Positions 45,801 through 53,688 are shown, counted from the stretch's first letter. The stretch: 64,000 nt of DNA from Paludibacter sp. (GCA_028690665.1 JAQVAV010000011.1:62001-126000), one strand, 5' to 3'. The notes: a model not told the origin generated them from the sequence alone. Made by a program: numbers and translations.

Positions 45801-45971
45801 TCTATAGAGATATTAAACCTTCAAGGACAAAAAATATGGCAGAAAAAAGGATTACAAAACAGTAGTAAAATAACTCCCGGTATTAAAATGGCTGAAGGCG
45901 TATATTTCGTTCGTTTAACATCGGACAATGGAAAAATATACCTGTCAAAACTTATCAAAAAACAATACTAA
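42828..45971 (+). CDS. Large T9SS protein: unclassified helical domain, PKD/Ig-like domains, LamG and sorting domain
   Basis: 1,047 residues from the ATG at 42828 (signal peptide ends near SAQQ); the longer open frame from 42756 is rejected because it runs through the terminator palindrome. Residues about 20-560 are homologous to the lipoprotein at 35350 (IDLMPDKPTPY, DWWYEIMPNVFFY, EGTNYDIEKLMNWTF, GWGTITGNWNGYDVSGL, AIGKWILNLANASRLF, YPTYLYYNPYSS). Then two PKD/Ig-like domains (about 575-755), a LamG domain (about 760-935, including GTIDEVRIYDND) and a T9SS type A sorting domain (SIYPNPFSSSFSI to the end). It would act outside the cell, attached to the surface, ahead of SusCD uptake. Enzyme activity is an inference. 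Confidence 0.82.
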   Translation: MIYKKLHLLTIGLCVLLSGVSAQQISIHRIDLMPDKPTPYSMRNWKQVAVDYDNFVFDTSKTGINLPLTKIAETAGINYSGVNDILMDTYIGWNSHNVGAEAINIIPAVVGASLVGIDKTTHLGTNWVTKIKDFYNLKNGENVFLNNYSGSTGNDWWYEIMPNVFFYQLYGLYPNIDSDFETQFTTIADRELNVLFQLGARLQPWTTPKMNYRAFNLLTGQPNSNSVSEPESAGSIAWLLYQAYVKTQSVKYLQGAELALEFLLSQNSNPSYEIQLPYGIVTAARMNAVEGTNYDIEKLMNWTFSSGIGTLRGWGTITGNWNGYDVSGLIGEANDRGNDYAFSMNGFQHAAALAPVVKYDKRFAKAIGKWILNLANASRLFYANGLADKNQQTASNTWAKQYDTNNCIPFESIKQTWGGKSPFAMGDAVSGGWADTDLSLYSGSSVGYLASIISTTNIEGILQIDLNRTDFRGENAYPTYLYYNPYSSSQSVQIDLRTAANYDLYDAISEMVIKTDVSGTVNFSLNAGSTRIIVVIPSGKSKQTVGHIRKIYEGGVIDYHYGYNYDSPLRIKAFTSDTTRAVSPNVITFKCLTENNQGTTTYNWYQNETLISTTTLDSLKWTAPSTSGVYTFKCKVTNNNKTVTSNEINITVAPEGEIVPIINSFSVSGTDPYGVNTNVTASATIAPSTASYSWSCSGGNLTDTESLTPVWTLPNEPGIYTLSLTVSNLLGTASSTKTLLVKDMETDSYSNPPVVYYSFNGDTENKAENAYDAVSVGAKPTTDKQGNSSKAYHFEFSNQYIYTPNEDALNFTDKITISLWIKPDYLADYEQFVISHGSYEDRYKMSITPEKKMRWTLKTSEGIVDVDDNTVLSAGTFVYYTGVYTGYSLELYRDGNFVAYKALSGSIGTSSKNITLARKDESETNYNFRGTIDEVRIYDNDLPVGFIQKLPDLWSLYSGLNENIIHYNISIYPNPFSSSFSITTPDVNNSFSIEILNLQGQKIWQKKGLQNSSKITPGIKMAEGVYFVRLTSDNGKIYLSKLIKKQY

Positions 45972-46269
45972 CAATGATTTGTAAATAAATTAGATGATAG
46001 ATATGAAAAAATCAAAAGAATAATATAGACTTTAATCTTTTGCGACATTATTATCCTTTTTTGACAAGCCCATATTCTTCCGTGAATTAAATCTTTTGTT
46101 TTGTGGCGAAAATGTATTGTTTTAGAGAAAAAGAAGAATTTACTTTTGTAATAAAGTAACTGCAATATCTAAAATATAATACCACAACAAAAAAAATAAT
46201 TGATGAGCAAAAAATGGGTTTCATATTTATTAACTGTCTGCATGCGCCTTGCATTTACAGGGCTTAGAG

Positions 46270-47237
46270 CATCGGATTGGAGCATGAAATTACTCCGGAC
46301 ATCGATAATTCTTGTGTGAAATTCAACACTTACACTATAGGAACTGCTACCTCCACAGTAAATATTGAGGTGTTCGAAGGTAAGCAAAAATTTGCCTCAA
46401 AAACGGAGAAACGACGGATGTCGTAAACAGTTATTTTGGTATGCGCAAAATAGCTTTGGATAAGTCAGATGGGTTTACAAAAATGATGTTGAATAACAAA
46501 TTTTTGTTTCAGATTGTACCTCTCGATCAAGGTTTCTGACCTGATGGCATTTATACTCCTCCTACCGATGAAGTAATTAAAAATGATCTGGAAATGACAA
46601 AAGCTTTTAGTTTTAATATGGTACGCAAACATATCAAAGTTGAACCATATCGATGGTACTATTGGGCTGACAAATTAGGCCTTTGGGTTTGGCAGAACAT
46701 GCCTTCGGCAAATTCATACTCAAATCGCCATCCTCAAATCGACAAAGCTGCATTTAAACAACAACTTGAACACATGGTAATGACCCATAGAAATATTACA
46801 TGTATAACCACCTAGGGCATATTTAACGAAGAACAAAGTCTGCATGATATTAAATCTCTGGTCGAAATGGTAGAGAAATTAGATCCATCCAGATTGGTGA
46901 ATGAAAATAGTGGCTTTCTCAGCAAAAAAACGGAGGCCTTATCGACATTCATTCCTACCCTCCGCCTGCATGTCCGGTTGGTTCCGGCAGAGCTCTTGCT
47001 TGTGGTGAATTCGGAGGCATCGGTCATGTTGTTGATAGGCATACATGGAAAAAAGCTCCAACTTATGTTATGGCTAAAAGTTCTGATGATCTGCTCAATA
47101 TGTACACTGATTTTTTTCATAAATTGACTTTATTCAAATCAAATTATGGCATTTTGATTAAAAAATCCACTGGAGCGACACAGGGCTATTTTATAGTTGA
47201 TCCTGACAAAGCAATAAAAACGGCGTTAAAACCCCCG
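46270..47237 (+). pseudogene. GH2-family glycosidase remnant with nonsense codons, deletion and frameshift
   Basis: Translation in pieces gives a GH2 enzyme: sandwich part EHEITPDIDNSCVKFNTY and TSTVNIEVFEGKQKFASK (to about 46400), then, in another frame, NGETTDVVNSYFGMRKIAL with roughly 30 residues of the usual sequence missing; TIM-barrel part FLFQIVPLDQGF, TGA stop at 46537-46539 where tryptophan is usual, PDGIYTPPTDEVIKNDLEM and FSFNMVRKHIKVEPYRWYYWADKLGLWVWQNMPSA; TAG stop at 46813-46815, again at a tryptophan (before GIFNEE, the acid/base segment); frameshift at an A7 run near 46924-46930; then DIHSYPPPACPVGSGRALACGEFGGIGH. No start or signal peptide remains. It follows the T9SS gene at 42828 and was probably an enzyme of the same locus. 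Confidence 0.85.
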
Positions 47238-47412
47238 TAAAAAAATAAATGATTATCTCCCTCTAATCACTCTGCAGCTGCCAGCCTGTAAAACAACACA
47301 GTTGCTTTTACATTATTCCTCTATACTAAACAAGATAAAATTCATTTACAAAGTCAGTTTCTATTAGCAAGCCCAGCGCTTTGTTTTTCAAGTTTTCACA
47401 TATAAAAAAACA

Positions 47413-47456
47413 TATAAAGAGGTTTATTGAAATTCATTTCAATAAACCTCTTTATA
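47413..47456. terminator. Strong bidirectional hairpin between the GH2 remnant and galM
   Basis: A perfect 21-bp stem (47413-47433 with 47436-47456) and a 2-nt loop, beginning TATAAAGAGG and ending CCTCTTTATA. It lies 120 bases past the galM stop on the minus strand and past the GH2 remnant on the plus strand. The stretch 47238-47412 holds nothing recognisable. Confidence 0.65.
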
Positions 47457-47575
47457 GCCTATAGCTCGGAGCTTTCCAAATTACTTCACTGACTCTTTTG
47501 AGCACATATCAAATAAAACTATTACTATCTGCTATTACAAGCATTTTGCCTAAGGAATAGGCATTTAATTCAAAT

Positions 47576-48610
47576 TTACTCTACCGAAAATTTATAAATA
47601 CACCATTCATCGTATTTCTGGCCCGGACGCAAAACCGGGCTTGGGAAAAAGGGAACATTCGGTGAATTCGGGAATCCTTGGGCTTCAAGACAAATTGCAT
47701 CCTGACGGTCATAAATTTTTCCTTCTTTTCCGATTTGCTTTTCTACCCAGTTGGCTGTATAAATCTGCACGCCAGGCATAGTAGTAATAACTTCCATTTT
47801 ACGTCCGCTAACAGGTTCGTAAACATAGCCGGCTAAAGCGCAATCGCCATATTGTTCTTTATTTATACACCAATTATTGTCAATGCCCCAACCCGGAACA
47901 TAAACTTCATCATCAATACGTTCTCCAACTACTACCGGCTCACGGAAATCAAAGGCTGTTCCTTCTACCGGACGAATTTCTCCCGTAGGAGCAAAAGATT
48001 CGTCAAGAATTGTTACAAAACCGGCATTTAATTGCAAAACATGATCTTTTACAGTCCCGTTACCAGCTCCTTTCAAATTGAAATATGAATGGTTCGTAAG
48101 TCCCATAACGGTTGGTTTGTCGGTGGTAGCTTCGTAATGAATACTGAGTTCGTTTTCTTTGGTCAATTCGTACGTTACAGTTACTTTCAAATTTCCGGGA
48201 TAACCCTCCTCGCCATCTGGAGATAAAAGACTGAGAACAATTTTGCTTTCTTCTACAACGACCACATCCCATACTTTTGTATTGAACGCATCAACACCAC
48301 CATGAAGAGCGTTGGTTCCGTTATTTATAGCAAGCTTATACTCCTTTCCATCGATGTAAAATTTACCATCCTTGATTCGATTAGCAAAACGTCCGCAAAC
48401 AGCTCCGTAATATTCTTCCTGCTCCATGACCTCTTTCAATGTGTCGAATCCAAGTACTACGTCATCAAATTTATTATTACGGTCAGGAGCATATAGCCGG
48501 ATCACTTTAGCTCCGAAATTAGTAATGTCGCATGACATCCCGTTGACATTTACAATGGTGTAAAACGAAACGGGTTTACCATCGACAAGTACACTGTCTT
48601 TTGTTTTCAT
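47576..48610 (-). CDS. galM: Aldose 1-epimerase (galactose mutarotase)
   Basis: 344 residues without a signal peptide. It interconverts alpha and beta anomers of galactose and other aldoses, the first step of the Leloir pathway. Family features: NFGAKVIRLYAPDRN near the start, CGRFANRIKDGKF, NNGTNALHGGVDAF with the catalytic His region, GLTNHSYFNLKG, and PGVQIYTANW plus ICLEAQGFPNSPN with the catalytic Glu near the end. It lies 95 bases downstream of galK, so the two are likely co-transcribed, with an inverted repeat between them. It lies close to beta- and alpha-galactosidase loci that would deliver galactose. Confidence 0.95.
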   Translation of the reverse strand: MKTKDSVLVDGKPVSFYTIVNVNGMSCDITNFGAKVIRLYAPDRNNKFDDVVLGFDTLKEVMEQEEYYGAVCGRFANRIKDGKFYIDGKEYKLAINNGTNALHGGVDAFNTKVWDVVVVEESKIVLSLLSPDGEEGYPGNLKVTVTYELTKENELSIHYEATTDKPTVMGLTNHSYFNLKGAGNGTVKDHVLQLNAGFVTILDESFAPTGEIRPVEGTAFDFREPVVVGERIDDEVYVPGWGIDNNWCINKEQYGDCALAGYVYEPVSGRKMEVITTMPGVQIYTANWVEKQIGKEGKIYDRQDAICLEAQGFPNSPNVPFFPSPVLRPGQKYDEWCIYKFSVE

Positions 48611-48630
48611 AATTATTTTATTAAATCAAA

Positions 48631-48683
48631 CGTTTATCCGTTAAACCGTTCTTATTTGTGCAAGACCGATTAACCGATAAACG
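48631..48683 (-). repeat. Inverted repeat between galK and galM
   Basis: CGTTTATCCGTTAA (48631-48644) and TTAACCGATAAACG (48670-48683) are complementary at 13 of 14 positions around a 25-nt loop. Without a T-run it is more likely an RNA-processing or partial-attenuation hairpin than a true terminator. Confidence 0.5.
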
Positions 48684-48705
48684 AATGAACATTATAAACT
48701 AAATA

Positions 48706-49866
48706 TTATTCTACCCGGCGGGCTCCGTCACCAATTTCGGCAATGTAAAATTCCGGTTTGATACCGATTTTTGCTTCATAAGCACTTCCAACTTCTTTAA
48801 TGAAAGTATCGATTGCATCTTCCTTTACCAACGATACCGTACATCCCCCGAAACCGCCACCGGTCATACGGGAACCGATTACACCCTCTACCTTCCATGC
48901 CTCTTCAGCCATACAATCTAATTCCGGACCGGTTACTTCATAATCATCACGTAAAGAAACATGAGAAGCATTCATCAATTTTCCAAATTTTTCGATGTTT
49001 CCAGCTTTTAGTGCCTTAATGGCATCCGAAGTCCGTTGAACTTCGCCAACAACGTGGCGGGCGCGTTTTAAAGCAACAGGATCAGTAATTGCAGAAGATA
49101 TTTCGTTAAATTGAGCTTCACTTAATTCTGCAAGATATTTGATTGGACGAACTTTATTAAGTTGTTCCACCGCTAATTTACATTCGGCAACACGCTGATT
49201 GTATGCTCCGGAGTCTAATTTATGGGGGCTATGAGTATTTGAAATGACAATTTTCACACCATCAAGCTTTACAGGAACATGTTCAAATTCAAGCGTATCG
49301 CAGTTCAGATGAATTGCATTATCTTTCGCGCCATTGGCAGATGCAAACTGATCCATGATACCACAATTTACCAATGCAAATTCATGTTCTGATTTCTGAC
49401 CTATTTGAGCTAATACTGTACGGTTAAATCCTGTACCAAGCTGATCGTTAAAAGCGTAAGCAGTGACAACTTCCAACGCAGCTGATGAAGAAAGTCCGGC
49501 TCCATTAGGAACATTCCCCCAGAACAAAAGATCGTATCCGGTTTTAAATTCTATACCTTGTTTCAAAAACTGAGCAATTACTCCAAGAGGATAGTTTACC
49601 CATAATTTACCTAAACGAGTCGTCAGGTTATCGAATCCCAAAGAGACAACTTCGGTTTGATTCAAAGATTTGAAATTCACAACACGTTTATCGTTTTTAG
49701 CCAACAACAAGTACGTGCCAAAGCTCAACGCACATGGGAATACAGAGCCTCCGTTATAGTCAACATGTTCTCCAATGAGATTAACACGTCCTGGTGAAAA
49801 ATACACTGCTTCGGCTGGTTTACCGTAAGCTTCCTGAAAAGCTGATTTTAATTCTTGAACTGTCAT
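48706..49866 (-). CDS. galK: Galactokinase
   Basis: 386 residues from the ATG at 49866 (MTVQELKSAFQ); the frame is open to 49917 but the longer version adds an unlikely leader and runs close to the promoter. It phosphorylates alpha-D-galactose at O1 with ATP in the cytoplasm. GHMP-kinase features: signature GRVNLIGEHVDYNGG, ATP-binding VPNGAGLSSSAALEV, and C-terminal RMTGGGFGGCTVSLV. The order galK-galM on the minus strand suggests an operon for galactose use. No galT is visible in the window. Confidence 0.96.
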   Translation of the reverse strand: MTVQELKSAFQEAYGKPAEAVYFSPGRVNLIGEHVDYNGGSVFPCALSFGTYLLLAKNDKRVVNFKSLNQTEVVSLGFDNLTTRLGKLWVNYPLGVIAQFLKQGIEFKTGYDLLFWGNVPNGAGLSSSAALEVVTAYAFNDQLGTGFNRTVLAQIGQKSEHEFALVNCGIMDQFASANGAKDNAIHLNCDTLEFEHVPVKLDGVKIVISNTHSPHKLDSGAYNQRVAECKLAVEQLNKVRPIKYLAELSEAQFNEISSAITDPVALKRARHVVGEVQRTSDAIKALKAGNIEKFGKLMNASHVSLRDDYEVTGPELDCMAEEAWKVEGVIGSRMTGGGFGGCTVSLVKEDAIDTFIKEVGSAYEAKIGIKPEFYIAEIGDGARRVE

Positions 49867-49925
49867 AATAGTAAATTTATTTGAATTGTATTTTGTACAT
49901 TTATTTTTTGGAGACACAAAAATAA

Positions 49926-49973
49926 CAAAAATACTCAGGTATGAAAACGCCGCTATTCATGTTGTATAGCAGC
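49926..49973 (-). promoter_or_regulatory. Predicted galK promoter with upstream operator-like dyad
   Basis: The minus strand reads TATTTTTG at 49933-49926, an exact TAnnTTTG match, 60 bases from the galK ATG. Just upstream, GCCGCTAT (49949-49956) and ATAGCAGC (49966-49973) form an inverted repeat with 7 of 8 positions matched and a 9-nt spacer. It lies in the -25 to -50 zone, where a regulator could bind. Confidence 0.45.
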
Positions 49974-50497
49974 ATTTCAATTTGTTTATTTTTAATATTT
50001 ATTGAATCTGTTTAAAACTTTATTACGATCAAATAATTTCTCTGTTTATTTTACTATAAATAAGCATATTATCACATAACATCATTCATTTAAAGAGACC
50101 ATATCTTTAGCAAAAAAATATAGATTATATTTTTCAGAGAGGGTTCGTTTTATCATTTGATACATATCTACCAAATTTTGACTTAATATTATCTTTATTT
50201 CTCATTCTACTCTCTTTAAATAAAGAAGATTTATATTAAATAACAATTCAAAATAGCCTTTTTATTAACATATTTTATCCATCTAACACTGTAATAACCC
50301 GAATTTAGAACTAAGACTAAATCCCTGAACGGTACTGAGAAGAAATAATTATAATACTTATATTTACAGAATGAATATATTTTGAAGTTACAAAAGAATG
50401 CGTTTTCTAAGTTATTCACCTGAAAACTCATGTGCAGGAATTGCATATAGAAATTAAAAATAGATTTGTTGACAAGTACATTTTATTATTATTTGTG

Positions 50498-51160
50498 CTA
50501 TAGTTCTCCCGATTTTATCAGATCATATAGCTCCTGTGTATTCTGAACAAATATTTTAGCTCCAAGAGCCTCTAATTCATTGCGCGGACGGAATCCCCAC
50601 AACACGCCAACAAACGAAACATCTGCATTGTGAGCGGTCATAACATCTACTCCCGAATCTCCCACATATAAAACGTTTGCTTTTGGAGTTTTTGTCTTTG
50701 CCAGAATTTCTTCAACAATTGAGGGATCTGGCTTTGTCGGGAAATTCTCTCGCTGACCTAAAACGGCTGCAAATTCAATGTCCGGGAAAAAATACTTTGC
50801 TAATTTAGACGTTCCTGCATGGAATTTATTCGATGCAATGGCTATTTTATAACCTTCCTGCTGTATTTTAACAAGGAGTTCTACAATACCCGGATAAGGT
50901 TTTGTATAAACCTCCGTATTTTCGCTATAATGCTTTAAAAAAGTTCTTTTTACGACTGAAATTGTTTCCTGTGTTCTGCTATTCCCGGGCAAGGCACGTT
51001 CAATCAATTTGGCAATTCCATTGCCTACAAAAAAATTATATGCTTCTACAGGATGCATTGGAAAGTCATGCTGTCTGAGAGCAAAATTTGTACTGTTTGC
51101 AAGATCCTCAATGGTGTTTAAAAGCGTTCCATCAAGATCGAATATAACCAGTTTAATCAT
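50498..51160 (-). CDS. HAD-family phosphatase, phosphoglycolate-phosphatase-like
   Basis: 220 residues, the usual length for Gph-type HAD hydrolases. Motif I is VIFDLDGTLLNT with the nucleophile Asp, motif II AIASNKF, motif III lysine in FPTKPDP and motif IV YVGDSGVDVMTA. A helical cap follows motif I. It probably dephosphorylates phosphoglycolate or a sugar phosphate; HAD substrates cannot be told by sequence, so no gene symbol is given. It is divergent from the DUF134 gene. The stretch 49974-50497 upstream of galK and beyond this gene's stop is AT-rich and shows no gene or terminator. Confidence 0.88.
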   Translation of the reverse strand: MIKLVIFDLDGTLLNTIEDLANSTNFALRQHDFPMHPVEAYNFFVGNGIAKLIERALPGNSRTQETISVVKRTFLKHYSENTEVYTKPYPGIVELLVKIQQEGYKIAIASNKFHAGTSKLAKYFFPDIEFAAVLGQRENFPTKPDPSIVEEILAKTKTPKANVLYVGDSGVDVMTAHNADVSFVGVLWGFRPRNELEALGAKIFVQNTQELYDLIKSGEL

Positions 51161-51185
51161 TCTAATACCAATATTTATTTTTTGA

Positions 51186-51193
51186 CAAAAGTA
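51186..51193 (-). promoter_or_regulatory. Predicted -7 box for the HAD phosphatase gene
   Basis: The minus strand reads TACTTTTG, an exact TAnnTTTG match, 26 bases before the ATG at 51160. It is back to back with the promoter of the DUF134 gene. Confidence 0.5.
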
Positions 51194-51292
51194 GTATTAA
51201 TTACACGCGGAGCAAGTATTGTTTTAATTATTCATAAATAAAAACTATGCAATAATATATTACAATTATGAACATAAGTTCAAAACTATTTG

Positions 51293-51300
51293 TATCTTTG
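51293..51300 (+). promoter_or_regulatory. Predicted -7 box for the DUF134-led gene cluster
   Basis: TATCTTTG matches TAnnTTTG exactly, 30 bases before the DUF134 start. It is the best candidate for the promoter of the long redox cluster that follows. Confidence 0.55.
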
Positions 51301-51329
51301 CAACCAAATAAAGTAAGATTAATGTCGTT

Positions 51330-51746
51330 ATGCCACGTCCGCAACAAAACAGAAGAATATCGTCGCCGCCTTTAATGCAGGGTTTTAAACCCTTTGGAAT
51401 TCCACGCAAAGAGCTTGATTCCGTCATGCTCCACTTTGATGAATACGAAGCTATTCGCTTGTTGGATTACGAAGGTCTTATGCAGGAGCAGGCTGCTGAA
51501 AAAATGAATGTTTCCCGGCCAACCCTTACCCGCATTTACGAAAGTGCCCGTAAAACTTTGGCAAAGGCTTTTGTGGAAGGAAAAATGATTGTGATTGAAG
51601 GAGGAAATGTAGATTTCGGAAAACAATGGTATCGTTGCCGTAAGTGTTATAAACTTGTAGCCGGGGTTGAGAATCATAAACCCTGTAAAAATTGTACAAG
51701 TTATGGTACAGATGAACTTTTTATGATTAATTCCGAAAGTAAATGA
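51330..51746 (+). CDS. DUF134-family DNA-binding protein
   Basis: 138 residues. It begins with the family's MPRPQQNRRI and PPLMQGFKPFGIP, followed by DEYEAIRLLDYEGLMQEQAAEKMNVSRPTLTRIYESAR, a sigma-70 region 4-like helix-turn-helix (about residues 45-85). The C-terminal part has two CxxC pairs (Cys 103/106 and 119/122), a likely zinc ribbon. DUF134 proteins are commonly encoded next to NifX/ORP-like and MinD-type genes in anaerobes and are thought to regulate them. It is the first gene of this cluster, and its stop overlaps the next start (ATGA), so it may regulate the operon it heads, perhaps in response to redox state or metal. Confidence 0.9.
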   Translation: MPRPQQNRRISSPPLMQGFKPFGIPRKELDSVMLHFDEYEAIRLLDYEGLMQEQAAEKMNVSRPTLTRIYESARKTLAKAFVEGKMIVIEGGNVDFGKQWYRCRKCYKLVAGVENHKPCKNCTSYGTDELFMINSESK

Positions 51747-52576
51747 GAGTTGTGGTTTTGTCCGACAATCGGACAAGAAATATAAATTTTGAGACAGAGC
51801 ATGGTCTCTCGGTATATGTAGAACATAATGGCGTAAAATGGTTGCTGGATACCGGAAAATCGGATGTTTTTATTCGAAATGCAGAAAAGCTGAACATTGA
51901 TTTATCCGAGGTTGATTTTGTTTTTTTATCGCACGGACATATTGATCACACCGGCGGTTTAATGTCATTTTTTCAAATAAATCAAAAAGCGCAGGCCTTT
52001 GTTTCGGTCAAAGTAGCTTATGATCAGTATTTTTCAAGCCGGAAAGGGATGAGGGAGATTAGTTCACATATTGATTTTGAAAAATATCAAGATCGTATTT
52101 TGCAATTAAAGAATGGGGTATTTCTTTCAGGCGGAGTGAAAATTTTTAGTGTGGAAACTGAAAAATATGACAGGCCTCTTGCTAACCGGACATTGTTGAC
52201 AGATCAGGGACTCGGACTTGAGCGTGATGATTTTAGTCATGAACTTGTAATAAGTTTTGGAACGAACAATCAATTTGTATTTACAGGTTGCGGGCATAAA
52301 GGCTTACTTAATATTCTGAGTTATTTAGAACAAATAAATCAGGCAAAACCGAAAGTGGTTTTAGGTGGATTTCATTTATTGGATTCGGTGGCCGGAGTTC
52401 AATATGAATCAGAAGAGGATATATTGCAAATTTCAAAAATTCTTAATGTTCAATATCCGGAAACGAGATTTGTTACAGGCCATTGTACCGGAGATCATGT
52501 TTATGAATTAATGAAAGAAAAAGGACACGTTCAAATAGAGCAGTTTTATGTTGGATATGATTTGTCAATTGATTGA
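51743..52576 (+). CDS. Metallo-beta-lactamase-fold hydrolase
   Basis: 277 residues. The metal-binding motif is LSHGHIDHTGG (HxHxDH), with further ligands in FTGCGHKGL and FVTGHCTGDH; this is the DHPS/7,8-dihydropterin-6-methyl-4-(beta-D-ribofuranosyl)-aminobenzene-phosphate-synthase-like subgroup found in anaerobes. No signal peptide, so cytoplasmic. It overlaps the DUF134 gene by 4 bases. Substrate unknown; the setting in a redox/metal cluster suggests it may handle a thioester, nitric oxide or oxygen-related substrate, but that is only context. Confidence 0.88.
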   Translation: MRVVVLSDNRTRNINFETEHGLSVYVEHNGVKWLLDTGKSDVFIRNAEKLNIDLSEVDFVFLSHGHIDHTGGLMSFFQINQKAQAFVSVKVAYDQYFSSRKGMREISSHIDFEKYQDRILQLKNGVFLSGGVKIFSVETEKYDRPLANRTLLTDQGLGLERDDFSHELVISFGTNNQFVFTGCGHKGLLNILSYLEQINQAKPKVVLGGFHLLDSVAGVQYESEEDILQISKILNVQYPETRFVTGHCTGDHVYELMKEKGHVQIEQFYVGYDLSID

Positions 52577-52744
52577 AAAAGAAGAGTATAGTATTGCAAT
52601 ATGTGACCCGAACGATTTTTATAATACCAACTTAATAAAAGAAAGGAGTTAATTATGGGATGTGATACAGGTATAAAACCGATAAAAACGGTTCATTTAA
52701 ATGAAAACACGAGTAATAATCAACAATTAAAGGAGGAGAAAAAA

Positions 52745-53359
52745 ATGAGTTCAACAATGGTTAGGCAGGAGATGCCGAAATTCACAATCGATGCTTATGA
52801 TGCAAAGAGTGGACATTTTAAGACTGTTTCAAGTGAAGATTATAAAGGAAAATGGACGGTAGTTTGTTTTTATCCGGCAGATTTTACATTTGTTTGTCCA
52901 ACGGAAATTGCTGCCATGAATGCAAAGTATGATGATTTTCAAAAACTGAATACTGAAATTCTTGCAGTATCTGTCGATTCTAAATTTTCTCACAAAAGAT
53001 TTGTAGAAACAGAACCTCTTCTAAAGGGATTAAAATTGACCATAGGAGCAGATGCTAATCAGGAAGTTAGCCGGGCTTTTGGAGTTCTGGAGGAAGAAGA
53101 AGGAGTTGCTCTGCGGGGTAGATTTTTATTTAATCCGGATGGAATTTGTGTTGCTCAGGAAGTTCAGGCCGATTCTGTTGGCAGAAACGTGAATGAATTT
53201 TTGAGACAGGTGGAAGCCTGGCAATATGCAACTAAGACTGGTGAGGTTTGCCCTGCCGGCTGGAGACCGGGAAAGAAAACGCTTCCTGTAAATACCGATG
53301 CAGAAAAAATGGCCGGTCATGTCGGGAATTATATTACAATTGAAGAAATTTTATCATAG
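52745..53359 (+). CDS. 2-Cys peroxiredoxin (AhpC/Prx1 type)
   Basis: 204 residues from the ATG at 52745, which follows an excellent Shine-Dalgarno AAAGGAGGAG. It reduces hydrogen peroxide and organic peroxides with a peroxidatic Cys 51 (FTFVCPTE) and a resolving Cys 169 (GEVCPAGW). The frame is also open, in phase, from an ATG at 52655 that has its own good site (AAAGGAG, 6 bases before), giving a 30-residue N-terminal extension MGCDTGIKPIKTVHLNENTS and more; the shorter start matches the normal family length. Peroxiredoxin within the cluster suggests protection of oxygen-sensitive Fe-S or metal-cluster proteins. Confidence 0.92.
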   Translation: MSSTMVRQEMPKFTIDAYDAKSGHFKTVSSEDYKGKWTVVCFYPADFTFVCPTEIAAMNAKYDDFQKLNTEILAVSVDSKFSHKRFVETEPLLKGLKLTIGADANQEVSRAFGVLEEEEGVALRGRFLFNPDGICVAQEVQADSVGRNVNEFLRQVEAWQYATKTGEVCPAGWRPGKKTLPVNTDAEKMAGHVGNYITIEEILS

Positions 53360-53377
53360 TTTTATAAATTAGTAAAT

Positions 53378-53683
53378 ATGAAAATAGCAATTGCATCAGA
53401 AGGAAATTCTATAAATGACAAAATGGATAGTCGTTTTGGCAGATGTGCTTTTTTTGCCATTTATGACACAGATACTAAAGACACCCGTTTCCTTCCAAAT
53501 CCGGGAAAAAACGCCTCGGGGGGAGCCGGACCGGCTACCGTTCGTTTTGTAGCACAACAGGGTGCACAGAAAATAGTGGCAACAGAGCTTGGAGGAAAAG
53601 CTTTAGATATGTTGAATAATCTCAATATTGAATTGATTTACGATAAAGACAAAACAATTTCAGAAATAATATCTAAATTTTAA
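53378..53683 (+). CDS. NifX/NifB-type dinitrogenase iron-molybdenum cofactor-domain protein (ORP-like)
   Basis: 101 residues, one cofactor-binding domain of the NifX/NafY/ORP superfamily: MKIAIASEGNSINDKMDSRFGRC at the start with the conserved arginine-glycine loop, and ASGGAGPATVRFVAQQGAQK followed by LGGKALDML. Members bind Fe-Mo cofactor precursors or, in the Desulfovibrio orange protein, a Mo-Cu-sulfur cluster. No nif genes are nearby, so a nitrogenase role is unlikely. It is the sixth part of a compact group: 18 bases after the peroxiredoxin and 5 bases before the first DUF5320-type gene. Confidence 0.9.
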   Translation: MKIAIASEGNSINDKMDSRFGRCAFFAIYDTDTKDTRFLPNPGKNASGGAGPATVRFVAQQGAQKIVATELGGKALDMLNNLNIELIYDKDKTISEIISKF

Positions 53684-53688
53684 TAATT

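Noticed and set aside
46203-46316. Open frame starting MSKKWVSYLLTV as an N-terminus of the GH2 remnant
   Set aside because: It is in a different frame from the GH2-like sandwich sequence that begins at about 46270 and ends after a short run; likely chance.
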